Positions 18,587 to 26,591 of a stretch of 64,000 nucleotides of DNA are shown here, piece by piece. Within the stretch, counting starts at the first letter, position 1; every line of letters starts with the position of its first letter. The notes beneath the pieces were generated by a model. It made no database searches. It was not told the DNA's origin and saw only the letters and a program-made list of their open reading frames with translations. This stretch comes from an uncultured Bacteroidales bacterium (GTDB lineage: Bacteria > Bacteroidota > Bacteroidia > Bacteroidales > Paludibacteraceae). The DNA lies in contig ONHW01000008.1 of assembly GCA_900317745.1 (NCBI GenBank), positions 62,001-126,000 of the forward strand. The letters run 5' to 3'. The translations under genes were made by a program, and so were the position numbers.

Positions 18587-20320
18587 TTAGCGTTGCGTGT
18601 TCTCGAGTAGCATGCGTGCGCGCTTGAGTGCCACGTGGATGTTCGGGCAGATGTTCTCGGGATTCATCTCCTGCTCGATGCCATAGGTCTGCAGTTGGTG
18701 CAGCACGTGTGTCTTGACACCGGAGAGGATGATCGTCATACCCTCGCGGTGCGAGCGTTCGATGAGAATAGAGAGGTTATGCATGGCGGTTGAGTCCACG
18801 AACGGCACTTTGCGCATACGGATGATACGTATGGGGCACTTCTCGCCGGACACGTGGCTCATGATATCGTCAAAGCGGTTGGCTATGCCGAAGAAGTACG
18901 GTCCGTCGATCTCATATACCTCCACGCCATCGGGGATAGTCAGGTGCTCGAGGTTAAGCTGGATATCTGTATCTTCGTTGGGGTCGATCTCCTTGTTGAA
19001 CGTGCGGATATGTGTCTGCTCGTTCGTACGCATAAGGAAGAGCACCAGTGCGAGCAATATACCCACCTCGATAGCAACGGTCAGGTCGAAGATCACGGTC
19101 AGGAAGAACGTGATAAGCAGCACCCAGAGGTCGCGTGTGGGGTGTTTGATCAGTCCGGCAATCGTTTTCCATCCGGACATCGAGTAGGCGACCATAATCA
19201 GCACGGCAGCGAGGCAGGACATGGGTATGAGTCCGACGAACTGCCCGAGAAAAAGCAGCACGAGCAGCAGCACTACGGCGTGGATGATACCTGCTACGGG
19301 CGTGCGTCCGCCGTTGTTGATGTTCGTCATTGTACGTGCAATGGCACCTGTAGCGGGTATGCCTCCGAAGAACGGCACAACGATGTTCGCCACGCCCTGG
19401 GCGATGAGTTCGGTGTTGGAGTTATGTTTGTCGCCAATCACGCCATCGGCAACCATCGCGGAGAGCAGCGACTCAATAGCGCCTAACATCGCAATGGTGA
19501 ACGCGGAGGGAAACAGCTTCTGGATGAGCGTAAAGACCGACTCACCTTCCGCCAACTGTAGTGTAGGCATGTGCGGTGCGGGTATGCCGTGCGGCAGTTC
19601 GTACAGATTGCTGATCGTCAGCAGACTGCCAACGCCCCATGACTCGGGTGCGAACCGCTTGAGCAGCCATACGGCGAGTGTAGCGAGGATGATTGCCGCC
19701 AGGCTGCCGGGTACACGTTTGGTGAGCAGCGGCATACCGATGCACACGGCGAGCGAGAACAATCCTATGCCCAGTGTCCACCAGTTGACGTTGAAGTGCT
19801 GCGCATAGAAGATCCACTTGTCCACGAAGTTAGCGGGCACGTCCTGCAGTCCGAGTCCGAAGAAATCGTTCATCTGCGTGGAGAAGATCGTCAGGGCTAT
19901 ACCTGCCGTGAATCCTACGATCACGGGATAGGGCACGAACTTAATGACCGAGCCCAGATGTGCGACGCCCATGAGCACGAGCAGTATGCCTGCCATGATT
20001 GTGGCGATCATCAGTCCTGTCAATCCGTATTGCTGGATTATGCCGTAGATGATCACGATGAACGCGCCTGTCGGTCCGCCTATCTGCACTTTGCTGCCGC
20101 CGAACACGGATATGAGCAATCCGGCAATGATAGCCGTAACGAGTCCTTCCGTCGGCCCAACGCCCGAGGATATGCCGAAAGCGATAGCCAGCGGAATAGC
20201 CACTATGCCTACAATGATACCTGCTAGTGCATCTTGTCCGAATTGCGCCCGGCTATAGTGGCGCAGGGTATGAAACAGTTTAGGTTGGAAAACGTCCTTA
20301 GCCGAAAAATGGATATTCAT
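18587..20320 (-). CDS. SulP-family inorganic anion transporter with STAS domain
   Basis: 577 residues. About 11 membrane segments are followed by a cytosolic STAS domain (from about residue 450). The N-terminal DALAGIIVGIVAIPLAIAFG is the SulP signature. Substrates in this family include sulfate, bicarbonate and dicarboxylates; the sequence does not decide. It has its own promoter at 20375-20405. Confidence 0.92.
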   Translation of the reverse strand: MNIHFSAKDVFQPKLFHTLRHYSRAQFGQDALAGIIVGIVAIPLAIAFGISSGVGPTEGLVTAIIAGLLISVFGGSKVQIGGPTGAFIVIIYGIIQQYGLTGLMIATIMAGILLVLMGVAHLGSVIKFVPYPVIVGFTAGIALTIFSTQMNDFFGLGLQDVPANFVDKWIFYAQHFNVNWWTLGIGLFSLAVCIGMPLLTKRVPGSLAAIILATLAVWLLKRFAPESWGVGSLLTISNLYELPHGIPAPHMPTLQLAEGESVFTLIQKLFPSAFTIAMLGAIESLLSAMVADGVIGDKHNSNTELIAQGVANIVVPFFGGIPATGAIARTMTNINNGGRTPVAGIIHAVVLLLVLLFLGQFVGLIPMSCLAAVLIMVAYSMSGWKTIAGLIKHPTRDLWVLLITFFLTVIFDLTVAIEVGILLALVLFLMRTNEQTHIRTFNKEIDPNEDTDIQLNLEHLTIPDGVEVYEIDGPYFFGIANRFDDIMSHVSGEKCPIRIIRMRKVPFVDSTAMHNLSILIERSHREGMTIILSGVKTHVLHQLQTYGIEQEMNPENICPNIHVALKRARMLLENTQR

Positions 20321-20374
20321 TCTGATATTTGTCTGTTTAAGTCTGAGTTTTATTCAGTTACGATTATTTCGGTG

Positions 20375-20405
20375 CAAAATTACTAAAAACTTTTGAATTA
20401 TGCAA
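20375..20405 (-). promoter_or_regulatory. -33/-7 promoter of the SulP gene
   Basis: Minus strand TTGCATA (20405-20399), 16 bp, TAATTTTG (20382-20375), about 55 bp before the start codon. Confidence 0.8.
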
Positions 20406-20580
20406 ATTATAGCTGAATAATACCTCATATATTCTCAAATTGTCTTTTCTCATTTGCATTTTTGCTTTTTCCGTCTCTTACCTGTCTCTCTTTCTTTTCG
20501 TCTTCCCGGTTCCTGTCTTTCTATCCTTATCTTCGTTCATTTCGCTTATTGTCGTTCATTTCGCTTATCTTCGTTCATTT

Positions 20581-20903
20581 CGCCCGAATTGTATTCGGGC
20601 ATCGGCTCTTCTGAGCCGCCATATATCGACCAAGCTTGGTCGATCCCCCGTCTCTCTCTTTCTTCGTTCATTTCGCCCGAATTATATTCGGGCATCGGCT
20701 CTTCTGAGCCGCCATATATCGACCATCTTCTGAGCCGCCATATATCGACCAAGCTTGGTCGATCTCCCGTCTCTCCCTTTCTTCTTTCCTTTCGCCCGAA
20801 TTGTATTCGGGCATCGGCTCTTCTGAGCCGCCATATATCGACCAAGCTTGGTCGATCTCCCGTCTCTCCCTTTCTTCTTTCCTTTCGCCCGAATGACATT
20901 CGG
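20581..20903. repeat. Array of 93-bp units, each with three inverted repeats
   Basis: Units start at 20581, 20674, 20793 and (partial, diverged) 20886. Each holds GCCCGAAT-3 nt-ATTCGGGC, then CGGCTC-TTCT-GAGCCG, then the perfect 20-bp palindrome ATCGACCAAGCTTGGTCGAT, then about 28 bp of pyrimidine-rich spacer (CCCGTCTCTCTCTTTCTTC). Unit 2 is 119 bp because a 26-bp segment is duplicated inside it. Degenerate CGTTCATTTCGCTTA units precede the array (20533-20580). It lies between two divergent promoters and is not explained by a gene. Confidence 0.9.
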
Positions 20904-20969
20904 CTACACCGCCACCGCAGCAAAACTGCATTTTTCTCTCCCCTTATCGTAAAAAAAATCGCAACTCTC

Positions 20970-21001
20970 TTGCAAATATCATTATTTTTGTGTACCTTTG
21001 C
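20970..21001 (+). promoter_or_regulatory. -33/-7 promoter of the truncated RhuM-like gene
   Basis: TTGCAAA (20970-20976), 16 bp, TACCTTTG (20993-21000). A small inverted repeat (GTCACTCACTGAC) lies in the leader at about 21027-21039. Confidence 0.8.
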
Positions 21002-21079
21002 ACCCACAAAGGTTTAGGACCTCTCCGTCACTCACTGACGTTAAACAGATGAAGATATAATAAAAGACGTTTATTGACG

Positions 21080-21379
21080 ATGAAAGATGAGAGAGTACTA
21101 TATAGACCTAATGAGCAGGTTCAGCTGGAAGTTCAACTGAAAGATGAGACTGTTTGGCTCAATGTAAACCAGATAGCCTTGCTGTTTGACCGTGATAGAA
21201 CGGTTATTTCGAGGCATATACGCAACATATATAAGGAGGGCGAATTGGATGAAAATATCACATGTGCAAAATTTGCACACATGGGTATGGACGCCGACCA
21301 AGTATATGAAACCACATATTACAACTCAAGTACGGTTTATGCACGCTCACGTAGTAGCGTGAGTTTTCCGTGCATTTAG
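21080..21379 (+). pseudogene. Truncated RhuM-family protein
   Basis: 99 codons from the ATG at 21080. Residues 1-85 match the N-terminal portion of RhuM-family proteins (VWLNVNQIALLFDRDRTVISRHI, EGELDE, CAKFAH, TYYN), a helix-turn-helix-like region of a family usually over 300 residues. After TYYN the frame runs into unrelated sequence and stops. A CTCACG-TAGTAG-CGTGAG hairpin with a T-run sits at the break. It is probably a deletion remnant, although the promoter is intact and a short product could still be made. Confidence 0.7.
21346..21367 (+). terminator. Small hairpin at the end of the truncated RhuM-like gene
   Basis: CTCACG (21346-21351) pairs with CGTGAG (21358-21363) and TTTT follows. 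The stem is short, so this is only a possible terminator. Confidence 0.4.
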
Positions 21380-21478
21380 TTGAATAGATATAGGTAGTCG
21401 AGAACCTCAGAAAATCAAATGAAGCGAACGAAAGCGCACGCTTTTTGTGTATTTATGGTAAAAAAATGTTATAAACTA

Positions 21479-21509
21479 TTGCATATTTCATGAAAAAGCA
21501 TTAATTTTG
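21479..21509 (+). promoter_or_regulatory. -33/-7 promoter of the 21540 gene
   Basis: TTGCATA (21479-21485), 16 bp, TAATTTTG (21502-21509). It overlaps a possible TTG start at 21507 and therefore rules it out. Confidence 0.8.
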
Positions 21510-21539
21510 CAGCGAATTGTTAATAAAACGTTCAAATTT

Positions 21540-22313
21540 ATGAAAAAAAGATTTCTTCTTGTTCTGGCAGCAGTCTTTGCCAGCGTAGCGCTTCACGCGC
21601 AGTTTATTGCACAAATGACTTTGCTTACGCCTCATTATTACCCGGGTGAAGTGTATTTCGTGGACGGACATTCCGAAGAATACGCGGAGGTGGAGTTACC
21701 GCGAGTCGGCAAAGGCAAGCTGGGGGTCAAAAAGAATGCGGGTGACAAAGGTCATACGGATATAGATGCGGCGAATATCGTTGGTATCAAGATCTGGCAT
21801 AAGGATTTCCTGGATAAGAAGCACGTGTTGTACTACGTCCACGCCCGCAAATCGATGATGCATAATGAGCATCAATGGGGTAATCCGGTGATGGGAAGTG
21901 CATGGGGGGTGATTTTCCGATGCGAGATGTACTACAAGATAGACAAGAAGACAGGCGACCTGTATTTCGTGAAGTTTACAGGTGGAAACGGACCGAACAC
22001 GCCTACGCTCTATTATCTGGTTCGCCCGGAGTTGGAACTGGCTGAATTGGCAATGGTGAATGGCAGTTTTATGGCGATGAAGAAAGAGGCAGCAAAACTG
22101 TTTGCTGAGAATGAAGAGATCGCTACGGCTATCAAGAAAGGCAAACTCAAAAGCTCCGATATGCAGTATATCTTGGACGAAATGGCGGGGGACAAGAAAG
22201 CGGAAATGCCGCTAAAAGTGATTCCTGAAGACAACACCATGCCGGAAGAAAAAGCTGTTCCGGAGACGAAGACGGACTCAGTTTCGAATGGTGTAGTGGG
22301 TGACGACGAATAA
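21540..22313 (+). CDS. Secreted protein of unknown function, paired with a protease gene
   Basis: 257 residues. The signal peptide (MKKRFLLVLAAVFASVALHA) ends before QFIAQ. The mature part has no family I recognise; it contains a predicted beta-rich region (YYPGEVYFVDGHSEEY, DLYFVKFTGG) and an acidic, Pro-rich tail (KVIPEDNTMPEEKAVPETK). The next gene, a secreted trypsin-like protease, starts 11 bp later, so the two are probably co-transcribed and may work together, for example as substrate, partner or inhibitor. Confidence 0.75.
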   Translation: MKKRFLLVLAAVFASVALHAQFIAQMTLLTPHYYPGEVYFVDGHSEEYAEVELPRVGKGKLGVKKNAGDKGHTDIDAANIVGIKIWHKDFLDKKHVLYYVHARKSMMHNEHQWGNPVMGSAWGVIFRCEMYYKIDKKTGDLYFVKFTGGNGPNTPTLYYLVRPELELAELAMVNGSFMAMKKEAAKLFAENEEIATAIKKGKLKSSDMQYILDEMAGDKKAEMPLKVIPEDNTMPEEKAVPETKTDSVSNGVVGDDE

Positions 22314-22324
22314 TTTTTTCTGAT

Positions 22325-23776
22325 ATGAAACGTATTTTCTATTTGGCAGCTATGCTGCTGTGTGTGCTGCTGCCGGCTTCTGCGCAAGGCTTGCGGCATA
22401 GTGTTTGTGTCGTTGAACCGGAGTATTCCGATGCGGACAAATTGCTCATGGGCGACTACGCCCTCTATACGGCGAGAGCCGGAATGAGAAGTGCTTCGCG
22501 GGCGTTAACCGCCTATAAAAGCGAAGGCACTTTCGGTTCGGGTGTCGTAGTGGAGCAAGGTGGTAAGAAATATGTGCTCACCAACCTCCATGTCATCGGC
22601 TATGCCGGAAAAGCAACCCTCACCTTCCAGCTCCACGAGAAAACGCTCCGTTACGAGCATTGCGAAGTGACGAATATCGGCGAAGCGGACTTGGCGGCGA
22701 TAGCTCTTCCTTCGGAATGTGAGATGATTGCCCTGCCGCTTTATGCCGGTGAGATAGAGGAAGATCTCTCTATTGCGGCAGCAGGTTTTCCCGAGTTGGC
22801 AAATAAACCATCCTGGCAACTCACGCGCGGAAGCATCTCCAACGCACGCGTGGATGTCGATAGTCACGAGCGCGCCTCGCGTATCATCCAACATACGGCT
22901 TCTATTGATCCCGGTAGTAGCGGCGGACCGCTCTTGCTCAAAAACGCCGAAGGCAAGTACGAGATCTTGGGTATCAACACCTGGAAGGCTTTCTACCGAG
23001 AAGGAGTGGGATTGGCAATCGGGAAAGAAGATGTGCAAGCGTTTATCGCCACATTAGGAGCATCTAAAACAGATGCAAGCAATGAGATGGAGCCTCTACG
23101 TGCTCTCTCCGGCGAAGATTGGTTGTATGTGTTCCGCCAGTTGCCGGATTCGGTTCAGAAAGATATACGGGACATGGACTGGCACCTGCCGCTCGATCCT
23201 GCTTTGCGCACGCTGGCTGTGCGCGACAGTCTGGTAACGAACAAAGGAAAAGGCGCCAAGAAATTCGAGCGCTCCGCTACACATATCGTGACGGATATGG
23301 ATCATATAAACTATGTGCGGTTGGTCTATGACAATTATCTGGGAATGAACCAGCAGGTGGGGCTGCAAGTAGGGCATGATTGGTTGGGTTATATCGCTAC
23401 CGGCGTGCAGATAACCGCGCTTATCGAAGAAGCCATGACCGAGGACGAGATTTTCGCTACCAAGTTAGGTTATAAACCCATTCAGGTGGGAAAATACATG
23501 CTTGTTCCGCGTATTACCCAGAGTGCCGAAGCCGGACCGATGAAAACGGGAAATATATATGGCGGTTTTGCCCTTCTCACGGATACGCGTATAGGGCTCG
23601 ATTGGCGTATCCCGTTCAACTCCGTGGACTTGGTCCTGGGACTTCATTACGCGATGGATTGGCAGTGGACTAAGAATGACCTGAAGATTCCGGCGTTCAA
23701 GCCCAAAAGCAATAACGAAGCCTTCAACCAATATCTCCAGCACGGCCTTGGCATCACCCTCGGCCTCGCATGGTAA
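22325..23776 (+). CDS. Secreted trypsin-like serine protease with C-terminal beta-rich domain
   Basis: 483 residues. A signal peptide (to about residue 20, PASAQ) is followed by a chymotrypsin-fold domain with an apparent complete triad: H89 in TNLHVIG, D122 in EADLAAIAL and S199 in DPGSSGGPL. No PDZ domain follows, unlike DegP/HtrA. The last 150 residues alternate hydrophobic and polar positions and end in LGITLGLAW with a terminal aromatic residue, suggesting beta strands that could pack at the outer membrane. Substrate unknown. Confidence 0.8.
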   Translation: MKRIFYLAAMLLCVLLPASAQGLRHSVCVVEPEYSDADKLLMGDYALYTARAGMRSASRALTAYKSEGTFGSGVVVEQGGKKYVLTNLHVIGYAGKATLTFQLHEKTLRYEHCEVTNIGEADLAAIALPSECEMIALPLYAGEIEEDLSIAAAGFPELANKPSWQLTRGSISNARVDVDSHERASRIIQHTASIDPGSSGGPLLLKNAEGKYEILGINTWKAFYREGVGLAIGKEDVQAFIATLGASKTDASNEMEPLRALSGEDWLYVFRQLPDSVQKDIRDMDWHLPLDPALRTLAVRDSLVTNKGKGAKKFERSATHIVTDMDHINYVRLVYDNYLGMNQQVGLQVGHDWLGYIATGVQITALIEEAMTEDEIFATKLGYKPIQVGKYMLVPRITQSAEAGPMKTGNIYGGFALLTDTRIGLDWRIPFNSVDLVLGLHYAMDWQWTKNDLKIPAFKPKSNNEAFNQYLQHGLGITLGLAW

Positions 23777-23874
23777 AATTGGCAGTCGCGCTCACTACCG
23801 CTTGCTGATGGAGTATCGTTATGCTTTTCCGGCACAATTTTTGTTGTGTCTTTTATAAAACCGTTTCGGTATTT

Positions 23875-23960
23875 TAGTAGGTGATTAGTAGGTGAATAGT
23901 AGATGATCAGTAGGTTATTAGTAGATGATTAACCCAATCAAAACGCAACCACCTCGTAAC
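23875..23960 (-). repeat. Dispersed element with CTACTAATCAC iterons, copy 2
   Basis: Read on the minus strand it has GTTACGAGGTGGTTGCGTTT, ATTGGGTTAATCAT and then CTACTAATAAC/CTACTGATCAT/CACCTACTAAT units, the same order as 1821-1908. The 230-bp gap it occupies (23777-24006) has no gene. Confidence 0.8.
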
Positions 23961-24006
23961 CTCGCAATAACATCTGTATCACGATATAAATCAAAACTTT
24001 ACCCGT

Positions 24007-24447
24007 ATGGCAAAAATCCTTTACGAAATCCCTGTTGATAACATGACAGGCGCGCTTGACAGCAACCACAGGTTCATTCAGCGCCAGAAACACTTGCACG
24101 ACACCTCCGGCATTGAGGTCCACACATGTCCTACCGAGGCATATATCGTTGCTAATCCCCGCGACTACAAACGCAACCCGCCTACAGGAGCCGAACTGGC
24201 TCATTTGCAGCACTTTGGCGAGGCAGCCAAACGCGCTACTGCTTTACTTGCCACACTCAAATCCGACACCGAACCTACCGACGAACAGCTCGCACGACTC
24301 GACGATTACCGCCAACGTTTTCAGGCGCAGTTGCACAAGCATACCGACCCGCAAGCTCCACTTGAGCGCAACGGCAAGCGCAAACGCTACTACCGCTTTG
24401 ACAACTTTGTCCGCGCTATGATTTATCAGGAAATGAAAAACGAATGA
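24007..24447 (+). CDS. Hypothetical protein
   Basis: 146 residues, cytoplasmic by composition, with a charged helical centre (HFGEAAKRATALLATLKSD) and a basic Arg/Lys/Tyr-rich C-terminal stretch (NGKRKRYYRFDNFVRAM) that could contact nucleic acid. I do not recognise the family. It is isolated on the plus strand, convergent with 24465, and sits beside a dispersed repeat, so it may be accessory. Confidence 0.65.
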   Translation: MAKILYEIPVDNMTGALDSNHRFIQRQKHLHDTSGIEVHTCPTEAYIVANPRDYKRNPPTGAELAHLQHFGEAAKRATALLATLKSDTEPTDEQLARLDDYRQRFQAQLHKHTDPQAPLERNGKRKRYYRFDNFVRAMIYQEMKNE

Positions 24448-24464
24448 CCGCCACCCGACCGGCT

Positions 24465-24893
24465 CTAATACTCCTCCGGCACGTAGATATACTCCATCAG
24501 TGGTCGCACAAACAGGCGGCTGCTGATCTCATACTCCCGGCTGCTGTACCATTGCCTGTCATCGCCTAAGGCATATAGTGTATCCGTCTCATAGTTGAAA
24601 ATATAAAACTCCGCATCCGGAAACCGCCGTTGCAACTGCTCGCACTTCCGTACATCGTAGCGGATATACTTCCGGCGCGTGATCTCCATGCTGAATACCA
24701 GCCGTTTATGCTCGTCTTTGATAATAATATCGGGATAATTGTCGTTGGGATCTTCCGTCACCAATGCTTCCGGCAGTATATCCCAACCATGATGCTCCTC
24801 CACTTCGGGTATCATGTTAACAATAGTCTTTAAAATAATCTTCTGATGCAAGTCCCATGCTCGGGGACTGCCGATTGCTTTTGCATCGATCAT
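24465..24893 (-). CDS. Hypothetical protein, possible PD-(D/E)XK-like fold
   Basis: 142 residues from the ATG at 24893, 20 bp after the upstream gene. The segment NYPDIIIKDEHKRLVFSMEI followed by TRRKYIRYDVRKCEQL has the spacing of a nuclease-like PD...E(x)T/K core (as in Uma2 or other restriction-like folds), but the lysine of the motif is not clear. A Tyr- and acid-rich end follows. No restriction or mobile partner is adjacent. The nuclease idea is weak. Confidence 0.6.
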   Translation of the reverse strand: MIDAKAIGSPRAWDLHQKIILKTIVNMIPEVEEHHGWDILPEALVTEDPNDNYPDIIIKDEHKRLVFSMEITRRKYIRYDVRKCEQLQRRFPDAEFYIFNYETDTLYALGDDRQWYSSREYEISSRLFVRPLMEYIYVPEEY

Positions 24894-24912
24894 AATTCTC
24901 GCTGTTAATTCG

Positions 24913-25851
24913 TTAGAATGCAATCGCCAATCCCACTCCGTTGGGCGCAACCTGCCACTTGAGTTGCACTGCTGCATGGTCGTACTTGGAGTTGTAGATG
25001 TCGATAGCCTTGTTGTACTGCGCGTTTGCGCCCAGGCAAAGCCCCAATCCTATACCTAACGGTGCCAGCGCAACACAATTCAGCGCAACGCAAGGAGTAA
25101 CATCTCCCGATGCCAGCGATACCAGTCCGCCGACAACCAAACCGCCGCCTATTCCTACACAAACAGCACCGCCAATCACCATTCCGTCACCCGCCTTCCA
25201 GCGTTTGTACGCGGCTTTGTCCTCCTGCTCCAAGATTCGCGCTACCTCTTTGGCAGAAATATATTTGTCGTTGTGCATATATTCCTTATTATCCCGATAG
25301 ATCCGTCCGGACGTACGCGGCGCCGATGGAGTAGCAGCGGCTGAACTCTTTGTCTTTCGGGCTATCAGCGGTTCTTGCGTATTGTACGCCTTCACTTGTC
25401 CGTTATGGAACGTCACGCGGTTGATTTGCGATGCCTGCAAGGTCTGTACCTCCTCGCCGACAACATACGTGACATGGTCGCTCTTCAGTTCTGTCACGCG
25501 TGCCGTTATGCTCTGCCCGGACAGTAGCAGAATATCCGCCAGGCTCTCGTCGGCAACAACCTTGGCGGGCTCTTCCTCCGGCTGCGGCTCGGATGGTACA
25601 GCTGCCTGATTATATAGCACCACCTTGCCGTTCGCATAGATGATACTGCTTATCTCATCTGTACTGATTACGAACGTCGGTCCGTCAAGATAATTTTTCT
25701 CCTTGTAGCGGACTTCGGATTTGGTGACTTCGGTAATCTTCGCCTCAATCTTCTGTGCCGCAGTTGTTACGATTATGTCCTGCGCCGAAGCGCTCGCCGC
25801 CAGTAGCAGCGTAGCAATACCGATGATTGATCTGAGTAATGTGTGTCGCAT
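24913..25851 (-). CDS. Secreted or membrane-associated protein with two KxxxV(T/K)E-type repeats
   Basis: 312 residues from the ATG at 25851; the promoter at 25873-25903 excludes earlier starts. A signal peptide (to about ASASAQ) is followed by two related segments (KIEAKITEVTKSEVRYKEKN with ISSIIYANGKVVLYN, and SITARVTELKSDHVTYVV with INRVTFHNGQVKAYN), a pattern I associate with Bacteroidetes exported proteins. Near residue 230 a Gly-rich hydrophobic stretch could be one or two membrane segments. Function unknown. Confidence 0.75.
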   Translation of the reverse strand: MRHTLLRSIIGIATLLLAASASAQDIIVTTAAQKIEAKITEVTKSEVRYKEKNYLDGPTFVISTDEISSIIYANGKVVLYNQAAVPSEPQPEEEPAKVVADESLADILLLSGQSITARVTELKSDHVTYVVGEEVQTLQASQINRVTFHNGQVKAYNTQEPLIARKTKSSAAATPSAPRTSGRIYRDNKEYMHNDKYISAKEVARILEQEDKAAYKRWKAGDGMVIGGAVCVGIGGGLVVGGLVSLASGDVTPCVALNCVALAPLGIGLGLCLGANAQYNKAIDIYNSKYDHAAVQLKWQVAPNGVGLAIAF

Positions 25852-25872
25852 AGTTGTGTAAGATTTTGGGCA

Positions 25873-25903
25873 CAAAGATACGACTTTCAGACGAATTGTC
25901 CAA
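25873..25903 (-). promoter_or_regulatory. -33/-7 promoter of the 24913-25851 gene
   Basis: Minus strand TTGGACA (25903-25897), 16 bp, TATCTTTG (25880-25873). Confidence 0.8.
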
Positions 25904-25933
25904 AAGTTCGATGCGATTGTCGAACAAATCGAA

Positions 25934-26530
25934 TTATCGGAGAAGATGTTCTATATCCTCGCGCGCCTTGGCTACCTTTGATTCGGTTGTGCTTGCCAGC
26001 GCTTCGTTGAAATGGTTGTAGTCGGGAGTCCGCTTGCCTGTAACTTGCTCCACCCATGCTTGCAGGGCATACACATTGTTCAGGTTGGCTTTGCCCAACT
26101 CCTTCAGTGCAGTCAGGTAGTTAGCAATATAGGACATGTAGATATAATCCGTCTTTCGCGGGTTAGCCGGCAGTTCGTGCAGTCGCTGCTTGACTTTTGC
26201 CTCCTGAAGCGGTGTCAGATTGCATAGGGGCGAATACTCTTGCGCATTGCGTAGCACTTCTGCATGGTTTTTGTTCAGCAAATACTCCAGTTTCTCCTCC
26301 ATCTCCTCTTCCTCGTCGCTCTTCACGAACGGATAGAAGCACAACCGGCACACGATCAGTAGTAGCCACACTGCTCCCACGGCAAAGAACGCCCATACAA
26401 AAATCTGCTTCCACGGCGTATTCACAGCCGCCAACAGCAGCAGCACAAACACCGGAACAGTTACTGCTCTCACTATCCCGCGTATCGTGCGGTCGGCAGC
26501 GAATAATCTCTTTTGAGTAGATGGTTTCAC
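25934..26530 (-). CDS. Hypothetical inner-membrane protein
   Basis: 198 residues. Two hydrophobic segments (about residues 22-40 and 46-66) are followed by an acidic run (SDEEEEMEEK) and a helical cytosolic domain ending in REDIEHLLR. I do not recognise the family. It lies 61 bp after recO on the same strand and may be co-transcribed with it. Confidence 0.7.
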   Translation of the reverse strand: MKPSTQKRLFAADRTIRGIVRAVTVPVFVLLLLAAVNTPWKQIFVWAFFAVGAVWLLLIVCRLCFYPFVKSDEEEEMEEKLEYLLNKNHAEVLRNAQEYSPLCNLTPLQEAKVKQRLHELPANPRKTDYIYMSYIANYLTALKELGKANLNNVYALQAWVEQVTGKRTPDYNHFNEALASTTESKVAKAREDIEHLLR

Positions 26531-26591
26531 AATTGATTTCGGTATATATATTGTAAAAATGGCTAATCTTCAGCAAGGACTCCGGTATTGC

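Noticed and set aside
20581-20903. CRISPR array
   Set aside because: Units are 93 bp with no unique spacers, no leader and no cas genes; the repeats are internal hairpins with near-identical linkers.
20454-21017. 187-codon open frame across the hairpin array
   Set aside because: It is periodic only because the DNA unit length is a multiple of three (93 bp); no start signal, and it runs into the promoter.
21380-21539. Insertion-sequence end next to the truncated RhuM-like gene
   Set aside because: No transposase, terminal inverted repeats or target duplications could be identified.
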